From assembly GCA_017936785.1 (NCBI GenBank), contig JAGBEV010000012.1, forward strand, positions 20,966 through 84,965: 64,000 nucleotides of DNA. Direction: 5' to 3'. The position numbers and the translations under genes were made by a program. Origin of the DNA: Lachnospiraceae bacterium. GTDB taxonomy: Bacteria > Bacillota > Clostridia > Lachnospirales > Lachnospiraceae. This document shows positions 1 to 7,904 of this stretch, one piece after another. Each line of letters begins with the position of its first letter. Position 1 is the first letter of the stretch. The notes below the pieces were generated by a model, which was not told the origin of the DNA, ran no database searches, and was given only the letters and a program-made list of their open reading frames with translations.

Positions 1-1559
1 CATCTACTGCACAGAAGGTTATCATGATCGAGGCAGGCGCAAATGAGCTGCCTGAAGATAAGATGATCGAGGCAATCTATATGGCTCATGATGTGAATCA
101 GACGATCATTGCCTTTATCAACAATATTGTTGCTGAAGTTGGAAAACCCAAACACGAATATGAAAGCTGCGCAGTTCCGGAAGAAATGTTTGCAGCAATG
201 AAAGAGATCGTAACTCCCGAAGAAATGGAAGAAGCGGTATTTACCGATGAGAAACAGGTTCGTGAAGAGAATATCAGAAACGTAACAGCTAAATTGGAAG
301 AAGCATTTGCAGATAAGGAAGAATGGCTGGCTATTTTACCTGATGCGGTATATCAGTATCAGAAAAAGACTGTCCGCAAGATGATCTTAAAGGATCATAA
401 ACGACCTGACGGTCGTCAGTTAAACCAGATCCGTCCGCTGGCTGCAGAGGTTGACATTATTCCCCGTGTTCATGGTTCTGCCATGTTTACCCGTGGACAG
501 ACCCAGATCTGTAATGTATGTACACTGGCACCTCTTTCCGAGGTTCAGAAGGTTGATGGTCTGGATGAAAATGTAACTTCCAAACGCTATATGCATCATT
601 ATAATTTCCCGTCTTATTCCGTAGGCGAGACAAAAGTCAGCCGCGGACCGGGACGTCGTGAAATCGGTCATGGTTCTTTGGCAGAAAAGGCGTTGATTCC
701 TGTACTTCCCAGTGAAGCAGAATTTCCTTATGCAATCCGTACCGTATCTGAGACTTTTGAGTCCAACGGTTCTACATCCATGGCATCCACATGCGCTTCC
801 TGTATGTCCCTGATGGCTGCAGGTGTGCCTATCAAAAAGATGGTAGCAGGTATTTCCTGTGGTCTTGTAACAGGAGATACAGATGATGATTATGTATTAT
901 TGACAGATATCCAGGGTCTGGAAGATTTCTTTGGAGACATGGACTTTAAGGTTACCGGTACAACAGAGGGTATCACAGCGATCCAGATGGATATCAAGAT
1001 CCACGGACTGACAAGACCTATTGTAGAAGGCGCTATTGCAAGATGCCGTGAAGCAAGAGAATTTATCATGGATACCTGTATGAAGCCTGCCATTGCAGCT
1101 CCCAGACCGGAAGTTGGTAAATATGCTCCTAAGATCATCCAGATCCAGATCGATCCTGAGAAGATCGGTGATGTGGTTGGACAGCGCGGTAAGACCATCA
1201 ATGCAATTATTGATCAGACAGGCGTAAAGATCGACATTACTGATGACGGCGCAGTTTCCGTTTGCGGAACAGACCAGGCTATGATGGATAAAGCTGTAGA
1301 AATGATCCAGATCATTACAACCGACTTTGAAGAAGGACAGATTTTCAAAGGTAAAGTTGTCAGCATCAAAGAGTTTGGCGCATTCATTGAGTTCGCTCCC
1401 GGCAAGGAAGGTATGGTTCATATCTCCAAGATCGCAAAGGAAAGAATCAATCATGTAGAGGATGTTCTTACATTGGGCGATATGGTTACCGTTGTATGCT
1501 TAGGCAAAGATAAGATGGGACGTATCAGCTTCTCCATGAAGGATGTTAAACAGGACTAA
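1..1559 (+). CDS. pnp: Polynucleotide phosphorylase, 3' part (5' end outside window)
   Basis: Phosphorolytic 3'-5' exoribonuclease of RNA turnover. The reading frame is open from base 3, so the gene starts upstream of the window; the ATG at 24 is internal. Visible parts are the end of the first RNase PH domain with its helical linker, the second RNase PH domain (about 405-1040, beginning RPDGRQLNQIRP), a KH domain with the GxxG loop VGQRGKT (about 1130-1310) and a C-terminal S1 domain (FKGKVVSIKEFGAFIEF, about 1336-1545). The stop is TAA at 1557-1559, and a hairpin terminator follows. The C-terminal two thirds are intact and show nothing unusual. Confidence 0.97.
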   Translation, partial: STAQKVIMIEAGANELPEDKMIEAIYMAHDVNQTIIAFINNIVAEVGKPKHEYESCAVPEEMFAAMKEIVTPEEMEEAVFTDEKQVREENIRNVTAKLEEAFADKEEWLAILPDAVYQYQKKTVRKMILKDHKRPDGRQLNQIRPLAAEVDIIPRVHGSAMFTRGQTQICNVCTLAPLSEVQKVDGLDENVTSKRYMHHYNFPSYSVGETKVSRGPGRREIGHGSLAEKALIPVLPSEAEFPYAIRTVSETFESNGSTSMASTCASCMSLMAAGVPIKKMVAGISCGLVTGDTDDDYVLLTDIQGLEDFFGDMDFKVTGTTEGITAIQMDIKIHGLTRPIVEGAIARCREAREFIMDTCMKPAIAAPRPEVGKYAPKIIQIQIDPEKIGDVVGQRGKTINAIIDQTGVKIDITDDGAVSVCGTDQAMMDKAVEMIQIITTDFEEGQIFKGKVVSIKEFGAFIEFAPGKEGMVHISKIAKERINHVEDVLTLGDMVTVVCLGKDKMGRISFSMKDVKQD

Positions 1560-1582
1560 TTTATAAAATAAAGAATTATGCA

Positions 1583-1628
1583 GAGGGGATCTCTCAAGTC
1601 ATTTTCTGACTTGGAGATGCCCTCTTCT
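1583..1628 (+). terminator. Rho-independent terminator after pnp
   Basis: An 18-19 nt stem (GAGGGGATCTCTCAAGTCA against TGACTTGGAGATGCCCTC) closes a TTTTC loop and is followed by a short T-rich run. It separates pnp from the next gene. Confidence 0.8.
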
Positions 1629-1662
1629 TATACAGACAATCCATGAAAGAGGGGAATGGCAC

Positions 1663-2352
1663 ATGACACCAAAAGAGAAAAAGGACGTTATTCTGAAGGA
1701 AGTTATAAAACCCGGATTAAAAAATGCCGGATATCAGTCAGCAGGGCAGACATATTGTTCTGTCAGAAGGGAATGCTGTCTTGCCGTCAGGATTCAAAGT
1801 TCCCGCTTTAATTCTGCTGAAACAGGTTTTGTGTTTTGGCTCAACATAGCAGTATTTCCAAAAGATGTGCCGAAGGATACCTTAAAAGCGGGATGTTTTG
1901 GGGAGATAAAGGAAAATGTTCTGCTGCCGGATGGCGGGTTCCTTCATCCTTATCGAAGTTCACTGGGGTATCAGATTGACGGATATAAAGATTATAAGCC
2001 TCAGGATATGGATTTGGAGGATATAAAAAAGCGGATTGGCGAAGATCTGTCCCAGTACATATTGCCAAAGCTTCAGGAAATAGAGACGATTTCCGACTGG
2101 GAACAGCATAAGGAGGACTGGGAAGCGCAGTTTCATTCCAAAAGGGTCCAGCTTATCCGTTATTTTGAAGGGGTGCAGATGCAGTATCTTGATCACGATG
2201 CCCGGAGTATGGAAGCACTTGCCCGATTACAAGAAGACATTGGGGTGTCAGTTGAAGAAATCAAGGAAAATCAATTTTTATATGAACAGGTAAAAGGACT
2301 TTCCAGATTTCCGAATGAAGATAAATGGGAATTTATAATGGCAGCACTGTAA
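1663..2352 (+). CDS. DUF4304 domain protein
   Basis: A 229-residue soluble protein with no signal peptide or membrane segment. The N-terminal half resembles DUF4304: a basic helix ending in IKPGLKNAGY, a short strand with a Cys-rich stretch, then AVRIQSSRFNS and a WLNIAVF strand. The function of this family is unknown. The C-terminal half is helical and charged. The start is ATG 1663 behind GAGGGGAATGGCAC. The gene stands alone between the pnp terminator and the promoter of the next gene. Confidence 0.7.
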   Translation: MTPKEKKDVILKEVIKPGLKNAGYQSAGQTYCSVRRECCLAVRIQSSRFNSAETGFVFWLNIAVFPKDVPKDTLKAGCFGEIKENVLLPDGGFLHPYRSSLGYQIDGYKDYKPQDMDLEDIKKRIGEDLSQYILPKLQEIETISDWEQHKEDWEAQFHSKRVQLIRYFEGVQMQYLDHDARSMEALARLQEDIGVSVEEIKENQFLYEQVKGLSRFPNEDKWEFIMAAL

Positions 2353-2374
2353 TATGTTGAAATATTTGTGAAAG

Positions 2375-2403
2375 TTTACATGAAACGGGAAAAATGATAT
2401 AAT
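2375..2403 (+). promoter_or_regulatory. Sigma-A-type promoter for the DUF4190 gene
   Basis: TTTACA (2375-2380), a 17-nt spacer, then TATAAT (2398-2403) with an extended TGA just upstream of the -10. The ATG of the next gene follows 41 nt after the -10, behind GGAGGATAAATT. Confidence 0.8.
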
Positions 2404-2444
2404 GTACAAGATTTACTAAATATTTTTATGACGGAGGATAAATT

Positions 2445-3218
2445 ATGGAAGAAACAAAAAAGAAGCAGAGCGGAGTTGGAATAGCATCTCTGGTAGTTGG
2501 TATTATTTCGTTATTGCTAAGTTGTATTGGTTATGGAGCTATTTTAGGTGTTGTCGGTCTTATTTTGGCAATAATTGGACTGTGTAAGAAAGACCATGGC
2601 AAAGGAATGGCTATTGCTGGTTTAGTGATCTCTCTTATTGCTATTGTTGTAGGAGGTATTATTTTAATAACAGCAGCTACTATTGTAAATAGTGCAGAAA
2701 CTAAGTCGGATGAAATTGCAAATTTGACGGAGAATCAGACTGATGAAATCAGTACAGATGATCGTGAGAGCGAAGCGCAAGTTGAAACTGATGATGCAGA
2801 GGATTCCAATGAGGAAGAGACTGCAAAGGATGAAGATGTAAAGGCACAATATGAGGTTGGAGATGTTGTAGAGACAGATGCATTTAAAATTTCATTTACG
2901 GGTGCAGAGGAATATATATCCGATAATCAATTTATACAGCCTGAAGATGGTAATGTATATTATAGAATGACTTTTGAGTTTGAGAATATTTCTGATAGCG
3001 ACCAGTATGTAAGCAGTATAAATTTTAGTTGTTATGCTGACGGATATGATTGTGAGCAGGCATATTTAGATAATCTTGATTTAGATGCAACATTATCGGC
3101 AGGTAAAAAGACTAAAGGAAGTGTATTTTTTGAAGTACCCAATGACTGTGAAGAAGTAATATTGGAGTATGAAGTTAATTTATGGACAGAAGAAAAATTG
3201 GAATTTAAAGTTAAATAA
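2445..3218 (+). CDS. Membrane protein with DUF4190 N-terminus and DUF4352/DUF5067-like extracellular domain
   Basis: A 257-residue protein. Residues about 10-75 form two or three hydrophobic, Gly-rich helices typical of DUF4190 (GVGIASLVVGIISLLLSC and GMAIAGLVISLIAIVVGG). A very acidic, Ser/Thr/Glu-rich linker of about 55 residues follows (about 80-135). The C-terminal 120 residues look like the Ig-like DUF4352/DUF5067 fold: GDVVETDAFKISFTGAEEY, then YYRMTFEFENISDS and a final set of beta strands. The likely topology is a membrane anchor with an exposed beta-sandwich. Function is unknown. Monocistronic, with its own promoter and terminator. Confidence 0.7.
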   Translation: MEETKKKQSGVGIASLVVGIISLLLSCIGYGAILGVVGLILAIIGLCKKDHGKGMAIAGLVISLIAIVVGGIILITAATIVNSAETKSDEIANLTENQTDEISTDDRESEAQVETDDAEDSNEEETAKDEDVKAQYEVGDVVETDAFKISFTGAEEYISDNQFIQPEDGNVYYRMTFEFENISDSDQYVSSINFSCYADGYDCEQAYLDNLDLDATLSAGKKTKGSVFFEVPNDCEEVILEYEVNLWTEEKLEFKVK

Positions 3219-3243
3219 TTCAGATATAAAAGTATGTATAAAG

Positions 3244-3276
3244 CAGGAGAAAATCAATAGGTTTTCTCCTGTTTTT
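3244..3276 (+). terminator. Rho-independent terminator
   Basis: A perfect 10-bp stem CAGGAGAAAA / TTTTCTCCTG (3244-3253 with 3262-3271), an 8-nt loop and a TTTTT tail. Confidence 0.88.
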
Positions 3277-3312
3277 ATATTTATGTGAAAATTTTTTAAG
3301 ATTCAAACAATC

Positions 3313-3344
3313 TTCATATGAAATTCATAGTGGTATGTTACAAT
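3313..3344 (+). promoter_or_regulatory. Response-regulator promoter with direct repeats
   Basis: The -10 is TACAAT (3339-3344) with an extended TGT. No good -35 box is present. The -35 area instead carries two TTCATA direct repeats (3313-3318 and 3324-3329) starting 11 bp apart. That layout suits binding of an OmpR-family dimer, which suggests activation or autoregulation by the regulator encoded just downstream. This is inferred from spacing only. Confidence 0.45.
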
Positions 3345-3409
3345 AATAAACGTAAAGAAAAGAATAGCTTGCGAGAAATTAGGGATCGCTAACTAAAAAG
3401 GAGCAAAAG

Positions 3410-4078
3410 ATGCGGATTTTGTTTTTGGAAGATGAACCTACTATACGGGAGGTTCTGACAGAATATATGAAAATGCAGGGGTATGATGTGGTTACTGCAG
3501 AGGATGGGGAGAAAGCCCTGCTTTTGTTAAAGGAGCAGACAAAAGGGCAGGAATTTGATATGGCGGTTTTGGATATTATGGTTCCTAAGGTAAGCGGTCT
3601 GGAAATACTTTCTTATATTAAGGAGCATCAGCCGGAAATGGCAACGATCATGCTGACAGCACTGGATGATGAGAGTACCCAGATTCATGCCTTTAATCTT
3701 TATGCAGATGATTATGTGATCAAGCCGGTTTCTCCGGTTATTCTCTTAAAGCGTATGGAAACGATTTTGAGGAGGGTAAAGAAAAAGGAAAAAACGGAGG
3801 AAAAAGGACTGGTCATTCAGGGGGATTCCTATGAGGCTTTTTATGACGGAATTCCTTTGGAACTGACTTTAAGCGAATTTTTGCTGCTGCAGGTTTTGGA
3901 AAAGGAACCTAACCGGGCATTTACAAGGGAACAACTGATCCTGAGAATCTACAACGAAGACTATGTAGGAAATGACAGGATCATTGATGCCCACATTAAA
4001 AATCTCAGGAAAAAGCTTCCCGGAAATTACATTAAAACTGTGATCGGAATCGGTTATCAATACCAAAAGGAGGGGTGA
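3410..4078 (+). CDS. OmpR/PhoB-family response regulator
   Basis: A 222-residue two-component response regulator. The receiver domain (about 1-118) has the acidic pocket (LEDEP near residues 6-10), the phosphoacceptor D55 in AVLDIMVPKVSG, the switch Thr in MLTALDDES and the Lys in YVIKPVSP. The C-terminal winged-helix DNA-binding domain (about 128-222) contains LTLSEFLLLQVLEKEPN and ends in the GYQY wing typical of OmpR regulators. The start is ATG 3410 behind AAAAGGAGC. The stop overlaps the region of the kinase start, so the two are co-translated. With the ABC genes downstream it resembles systems that sense and remove antimicrobial peptides, but the ligand is not evident. Confidence 0.95.
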   Translation: MRILFLEDEPTIREVLTEYMKMQGYDVVTAEDGEKALLLLKEQTKGQEFDMAVLDIMVPKVSGLEILSYIKEHQPEMATIMLTALDDESTQIHAFNLYADDYVIKPVSPVILLKRMETILRRVKKKEKTEEKGLVIQGDSYEAFYDGIPLELTLSEFLLLQVLEKEPNRAFTREQLILRIYNEDYVGNDRIIDAHIKNLRKKLPGNYIKTVIGIGYQYQKEG

Positions 4079-4080
4079 GC

Positions 4081-5655
4081 ATGGGACTTTCTAAGAAAAC
4101 GTTTCTATATAGTATCCTGCTGGCTGCCACAATGGTGGCATTTATTATAGGCTATTTTGTTTTTATGCTGCCTTCTTTATATGTTGATTATGTTATGAAA
4201 AGTAATTTAGATTCCGCCATAGAAATTCAGAAGGGATATATGGAAAATGGAAGTTATGAGAATTTAACAGTAAAAAATCCGGCAGGAGCAATCACTCTGG
4301 AAATTCCTAAAGAAGGAGATACTGTATATGCGGCAGGAAAATTTTTTAAACTGACAGCAGAAATTCAGGATGATGAACTGGAAATTCTCTTAAACAGCTT
4401 TAGGGATATGATGAACGGAGAAATATCTTTTGAAGAATTTCAAAGAGAAATTGGAAATTTAGAAATGGAAAAATTTGATCTGGAAAATCTGTTTTCCGAA
4501 GATTCTCCTATAAGGATGCAGGTGGAAGGCATAGAAAATCAGGATATCTATACAGCAGAAAATATAAAAAGCCATATGATATCGGAAAATCTGCTGGTAT
4601 ATGAGGCAAGTGTTTCCGATGAAAATTATGGTTATACCACCTATATGGCAATGGGGTGGACACAGGAAGCATTTGTGATCACAATATTGCCTACCATGAC
4701 ACCGAAAATGGAGGAAATCACACCGGTGGTTATGGGAAGTCTGCCTATGATCGTTGCAGTTGTTTTTTTACTGGTACTGATTTCTTCCCGGTTCTTTTCG
4801 GGAAAAATCGTTAATCCCATTATTCGGCTTGCAGGCTATGCGGAAAGCGCCAAAATATCGGGAAATTTTCAGATAGAGCCATTTCATGGGGAAAGCAGGG
4901 ATGAGATCGGTGTTTTGGCAGAAACCCTTAATGAATTATACGGAAAGCTTGGGGAAAATTATCTGGAACTGGAAGAAAAGAACCGGATGCTTAAAGAAAA
5001 AAACGAGAGACAGGAAGTGTTTTTGCGGGCTTCCTCCCATCAGTTAAAGACACCCATTGCGGCAGCTCTGTTATTGGTGGAAGGCATGATAAATGAAATA
5101 GGGAAATATAAGGATGCAAAAGCTTATCTTCCGGAGGTGAAAGAACAGCTTTTATCCATGAGTAAGATCGTAGAAGATATTTTATCATTGAATTATCGTG
5201 CAGAACATTTGGAAATGGAAGCTGTGGCAATAGATGTATTGGTGAAAGAAGTCATAAAATCCTATGAGTTCCAAATGGAAGAAAAACAATTAGAGGCTGA
5301 TATAGAAGGCAAAAAGATTGTTCTGACAGATAGAGAAATCATGAAGAAGATCGTAGATAATCTGATTTCCAATGCAGTTCAATATACGCCCGGGGGAGAA
5401 AAAATAAAAATTGAAATCGGGACAAGTGCTCTGAGCATCAGAAATTATGGCACAACCATAGATGAAAAAATACTTCCTGATATTTTTGAACCTTTTGTCA
5501 GTAGTGATGAAGGCAGGAAAGGAAAGGGATTGGGACTTTACATAGTCTCATATTATGGCAGGCTTTTAGGATGCAGGGTACAGATTGAAAATGAAGAAAA
5601 TCATGTATTGTCCAAATTGATATTTCCAGCCTGTGAGGAAAGAGGGGAGCGATAA
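4081..5655 (+). CDS. Sensor histidine kinase
   Basis: A membrane sensor kinase of about 524 residues, partner of the preceding regulator. It has an N-terminal membrane helix (FLYSILLAATMVAFIIGYFV), an extracellular sensor region of about 175 residues, a second membrane helix (PMIVAVVFLLVLISS), a HAMP segment, a dimerisation/phosphoacceptor helix with His at about residue 320 (SSHQLKTPIAA), and an ATPase domain with N box ISNAVQYTPGGE and G box KGKGLGLYIV. I chose ATG 4081 over the overlapping GTG at 4075 because AAGGAGG (4067-4073) lies 7 nt before the ATG but only 1 nt before the GTG. Confidence 0.95.
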   Translation: MGLSKKTFLYSILLAATMVAFIIGYFVFMLPSLYVDYVMKSNLDSAIEIQKGYMENGSYENLTVKNPAGAITLEIPKEGDTVYAAGKFFKLTAEIQDDELEILLNSFRDMMNGEISFEEFQREIGNLEMEKFDLENLFSEDSPIRMQVEGIENQDIYTAENIKSHMISENLLVYEASVSDENYGYTTYMAMGWTQEAFVITILPTMTPKMEEITPVVMGSLPMIVAVVFLLVLISSRFFSGKIVNPIIRLAGYAESAKISGNFQIEPFHGESRDEIGVLAETLNELYGKLGENYLELEEKNRMLKEKNERQEVFLRASSHQLKTPIAAALLLVEGMINEIGKYKDAKAYLPEVKEQLLSMSKIVEDILSLNYRAEHLEMEAVAIDVLVKEVIKSYEFQMEEKQLEADIEGKKIVLTDREIMKKIVDNLISNAVQYTPGGEKIKIEIGTSALSIRNYGTTIDEKILPDIFEPFVSSDEGRKGKGLGLYIVSYYGRLLGCRVQIENEENHVLSKLIFPACEERGER

Positions 5656-5656
5656 T

Positions 5657-6556
5657 ATGCCATTGACCATCAAGCAATTAAAAGTAAAATACGGAAAACA
5701 GACAGCATTGGAGATCTGTGGGCCCATTTCTTTTGAAAAGGGAGACAGGATCGGAATCATCGGTTCGAACGGTGCGGGAAAAACTACATTGGTAAAAGCA
5801 ATCCTGGGGCTTGTTGATTATGAAGGAAGGATTGTGACGCAGCTGACGCCGGAGCAGATGGCTGCACATATGCAGTTTAATGAATATGCAGTTACCATGC
5901 CGGTAAAGTACATTATGGAAACAATACTGAATACAAAGATCAGGGAAAATAAAAAGCTGCAGGAATTGATCTCTTTCTTTGATTTTGAAGGCTGTCTTTC
6001 CAAGAAATTCAGTTCCCTGTCGGGAGGGCAGAAACAACGCTTTACTATTATTATGGTAATGCTTCAAAATGCAGAGCTGACATTTTATGATGAAGTAACA
6101 TCAGGACTGGATTTTGAAACCAGACAGAAACTGATGGAAAAACTGGTGGAATGGTATCAGGGGAAGGATAACACTCTTTTGGTTGTTTCCCACTATTATG
6201 AGGAATTGGAGCAGCTGGCGGATAAAATCCTGATTTTGGATCAGGGGAAAGTGATCGCCTATGGGAAAAAGGAGCAGTTGTTTCAAACCTTTTGCGGAAA
6301 TGCGGTCTTTATTTTGGAAAATGAAAAAAGAAACCGGGAGCTGGCTGAGAAATTTACGAAACTGAAATCACCGGACCATTTAATTGCAATATCCTGTAGA
6401 AACAGGGAAGAGGAAGAAAAAATACTATCGCTTTTAGTCAGCCATGATGTAAATTTTAAACGAAGTAACTGTGATATTGAAATCATGTATGCCAATGCAA
6501 AAGAAAAATTCTATGAGCAGAAGGGAGAAAAGGAAAATGAAGGAAAGAAAATGTGA
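5657..6556 (+). CDS. ABC transporter ATP-binding protein
   Basis: A 299-residue ATPase subunit with Walker A GSNGAGKTT, Q-loop region, signature LSGGQKQ, Walker B LTFYDEVTSGLD and switch His in VVSHYYEE. About 80 extra C-terminal residues follow the NBD, as in exporters of the multidrug and antimicrobial-peptide type. The start is ATG 5657, one base after the kinase stop, with GAGGGGAG upstream; the open frame extends further 5' but that part overlaps the kinase. The 3' end overlaps the permease start by 20 nt. Confidence 0.95.
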   Translation: MPLTIKQLKVKYGKQTALEICGPISFEKGDRIGIIGSNGAGKTTLVKAILGLVDYEGRIVTQLTPEQMAAHMQFNEYAVTMPVKYIMETILNTKIRENKKLQELISFFDFEGCLSKKFSSLSGGQKQRFTIIMVMLQNAELTFYDEVTSGLDFETRQKLMEKLVEWYQGKDNTLLVVSHYYEELEQLADKILILDQGKVIAYGKKEQLFQTFCGNAVFILENEKRNRELAEKFTKLKSPDHLIAISCRNREEEEKILSLLVSHDVNFKRSNCDIEIMYANAKEKFYEQKGEKENEGKKM

Positions 6557-7307
6557 CCTGAGTCTGATCATCTATGAATTAAGGAATATAAATGGGAATT
6601 TATTTGTTCACTTTTTTGGAATCATATTTCCTATTTTATTGTCCATCATTCTATCAAAAGCAATAGGGGATCAGGTCCCAAAGGAGGCGAGTCAGGAGGC
6701 TGTAACTACAGTTATGCTTACCATGACTTTGGTAATGCCAATGTCAATTATGCTCATAGGATATGGAGCTCTTTATTCTCAGGAAGTGGAAAGGGGAATT
6801 CCCATGAGAATGCATCTTTTCGGGCTGGGAGAAAAGAGCATTATGATGGCAAAGATCATTGCTCATCTTATTTTCTTAACTATTGCATTTGTTGTGTTTG
6901 GGGTATTTCAGTTTCTGTTTATGGATATCCAAAAGCCGGCTCTTTCATCTTTTTTTTGCTTAGTGATATCACTTTATTTGCTGGGGATTTTGTTCCTGAT
7001 CCTGGCACATGCAATTTCTAATATATTTAAAAAATTTGGGATTACCTTTGGGATCGTGATGTTTCTTTATTTTATATTTATGATCTTAAGCGGCATGATG
7101 GGAGTGCGGATGGAACAACTTCCTGAAGGAATGCAGAAAATAGTAAAAACCCTCCCCATGTCCTATATCAGTAATGATTTCATAGAATTCTGGCAGGGAG
7201 GGTCCTATAACTTTATGCCGTTTATCCAGTCCTTTATCTTTTTGGGAGCTGTTTCGGGAATTCTCCTGTTATATTCTCTATATAAGAACAGAAGAGTAGT
7301 TAAATAG
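6537..7307 (+). CDS. ABC-2 type transporter permease
   Basis: A 256-residue integral membrane protein with about six hydrophobic segments (for example LFVHFFGIIFPILLSIILS and AVSGILLLYSLY). It is a single permease gene, smaller than the large BceB-type permeases. It is probably the membrane half of the exporter whose ATPase lies upstream. The start is ATG 6537 (MKERKCDLSL) behind AGAAGGGAG, 20 nt inside the ATPase gene; the longer open frame starting at 6471 has no ribosome site of its own. Last gene of the cassette. The substrate cannot be inferred. Confidence 0.9.
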   Translation: MKERKCDLSLIIYELRNINGNLFVHFFGIIFPILLSIILSKAIGDQVPKEASQEAVTTVMLTMTLVMPMSIMLIGYGALYSQEVERGIPMRMHLFGLGEKSIMMAKIIAHLIFLTIAFVVFGVFQFLFMDIQKPALSSFFCLVISLYLLGILFLILAHAISNIFKKFGITFGIVMFLYFIFMILSGMMGVRMEQLPEGMQKIVKTLPMSYISNDFIEFWQGGSYNFMPFIQSFIFLGAVSGILLLYSLYKNRRVVK

Positions 7308-7308
7308 A

Positions 7309-7548
7309 TTATACGCTTTCATGGAAAGTTCTGCTGATGACATCTGCCTGCTGTTCCGGTGTCAGTTTGATAAAGTTTACGGCATAGCCGGAAACGCGGA
7401 TGGTCAGCTGAGGATACTTTTCAGGGTTTTTCTGGGCATCTAAAAGAGTGTCACGGTTTAATACGTTCACATTTAAATGATGTCCGCCCTTGGAAGCATA
7501 TCCGTCCAATAAGTTTACTAAATTATCTACCTGTGCTTTGTTTTCCAT
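7309..7548 (-). CDS. Stand-alone glycyl-radical domain (GrcA/YfiD-like, PFL C-terminus)
   Basis: A 79-residue protein that corresponds to only the last part of pyruvate formate-lyase: [19 protein letters not shown], then [11 protein letters not shown] with the radical Gly at residue 54, ending in RTFHESV. E. coli YfiD/GrcA, about 127 residues, replaces the damaged radical domain of PFL after oxygen exposure; this shorter protein may do the same. It has a proper start with GGAGG upstream (reverse strand), so it is not obviously a truncated leftover. No pfl or activase gene is in the window. It ends 1 bp from the permease stop, convergent with it. Confidence 0.85.
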   Translation of the reverse strand: MENKAQVDNLVNLLDGYASKGGHHLNVNVLNRDTLLDAQKNPEKYPQLTIRVSGYAVNFIKLTPEQQADVISRTFHESV

Positions 7549-7650
7549 AGTTCAATACCTCCATTTTTAAATATAAAACAATAACAGTAATTATTACTAT
7601 AATTATATATTAGCAGAATTATGAAATTAGTCCAGTGTTTTTATGGAATT

Positions 7651-7674
7651 TATTGTATTTTTGAGGATACAATA
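7651..7674. promoter_or_regulatory. Perfect 8-bp inverted repeat between divergent genes
   Basis: TATTGTAT, 8 nt, ATACAATA (7651-7658 and 7667-7674). It lies about 100 bp upstream of the glycyl-radical gene (- strand) and about 30 bp upstream of the + strand promoter at 7702, where a regulator could act. It has no T-tail and does not look like a terminator. Half-sites TTGTAT/ATACAA faintly recall Rex or CRP/FNR-type palindromes but match neither consensus well. Confidence 0.4.
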
Positions 7675-7701
7675 AAGAATCGAAAAAACGTTAATAAATT
7701 G

Positions 7702-7730
7702 TTGACGAAGATTAAAATAAATGCTAGTAT
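7702..7730 (+). promoter_or_regulatory. Strong sigma-A-type promoter upstream of the Rpn-like gene
   Basis: TTGACG (7702-7707), 17 nt, TAGTAT (7725-7730), with extended TGC before the -10. It would give a 5' leader of about 165 nt before the ATG at 7905. Confidence 0.75.
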
Positions 7731-7762
7731 TTTATAAAAGCATATATTTCTATTATTCTTTT

Positions 7763-7897
7763 TGCACAATTTAAGTGCATTCTATTTTCTGCCGAAAGGC
7801 GTCTTGAAATCAGTGCTTTTAAAATCCAATCACACAATTTTAAAAGCAGGAGTTTCAAGAAGCGGAAAACACAAAAGGTAACTCCTGCCATAAGGAG
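7763..7897 (+). promoter_or_regulatory. Structured 5' leader with mutually exclusive stems
   Basis: Three sets of pairings are visible. A: TCTTGAAA (7802-7809) with TTTCAAGA (7853-7860), enclosing GCTTTTAAAAT (7815-7825) with ATTTTAAAAGC (7837-7847). B: GCAGGAGTT (7846-7854) with AACTCCTGC (7880-7888). C: CTCCT (7882-7886) with AGGAG (7893-7897), which is the Shine-Dalgarno of the next gene. A and B compete for 7846-7854; B and C compete for 7880-7888. Folding B would therefore free the ribosome site, and folding A would allow C to hide it. A small hairpin TGCAC/GTGCA lies at 7763-7779 and a GCCGAAAGGC hairpin at 7791-7800. Confidence 0.5.
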
Positions 7898-7904
7898 GCT
7901 GCCT

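Noticed and set aside
897-1454. 185-codon - strand open frame inside pnp
   Set aside because: It is antisense to the KH/S1 coding region, has odd composition and no ribosome site; the + strand is clearly pnp.
4075-4081. GTG at 4075 as the kinase start
   Set aside because: The Shine-Dalgarno AAGGAGG is only 1 nt away, too close; ATG 4081 is correctly spaced.
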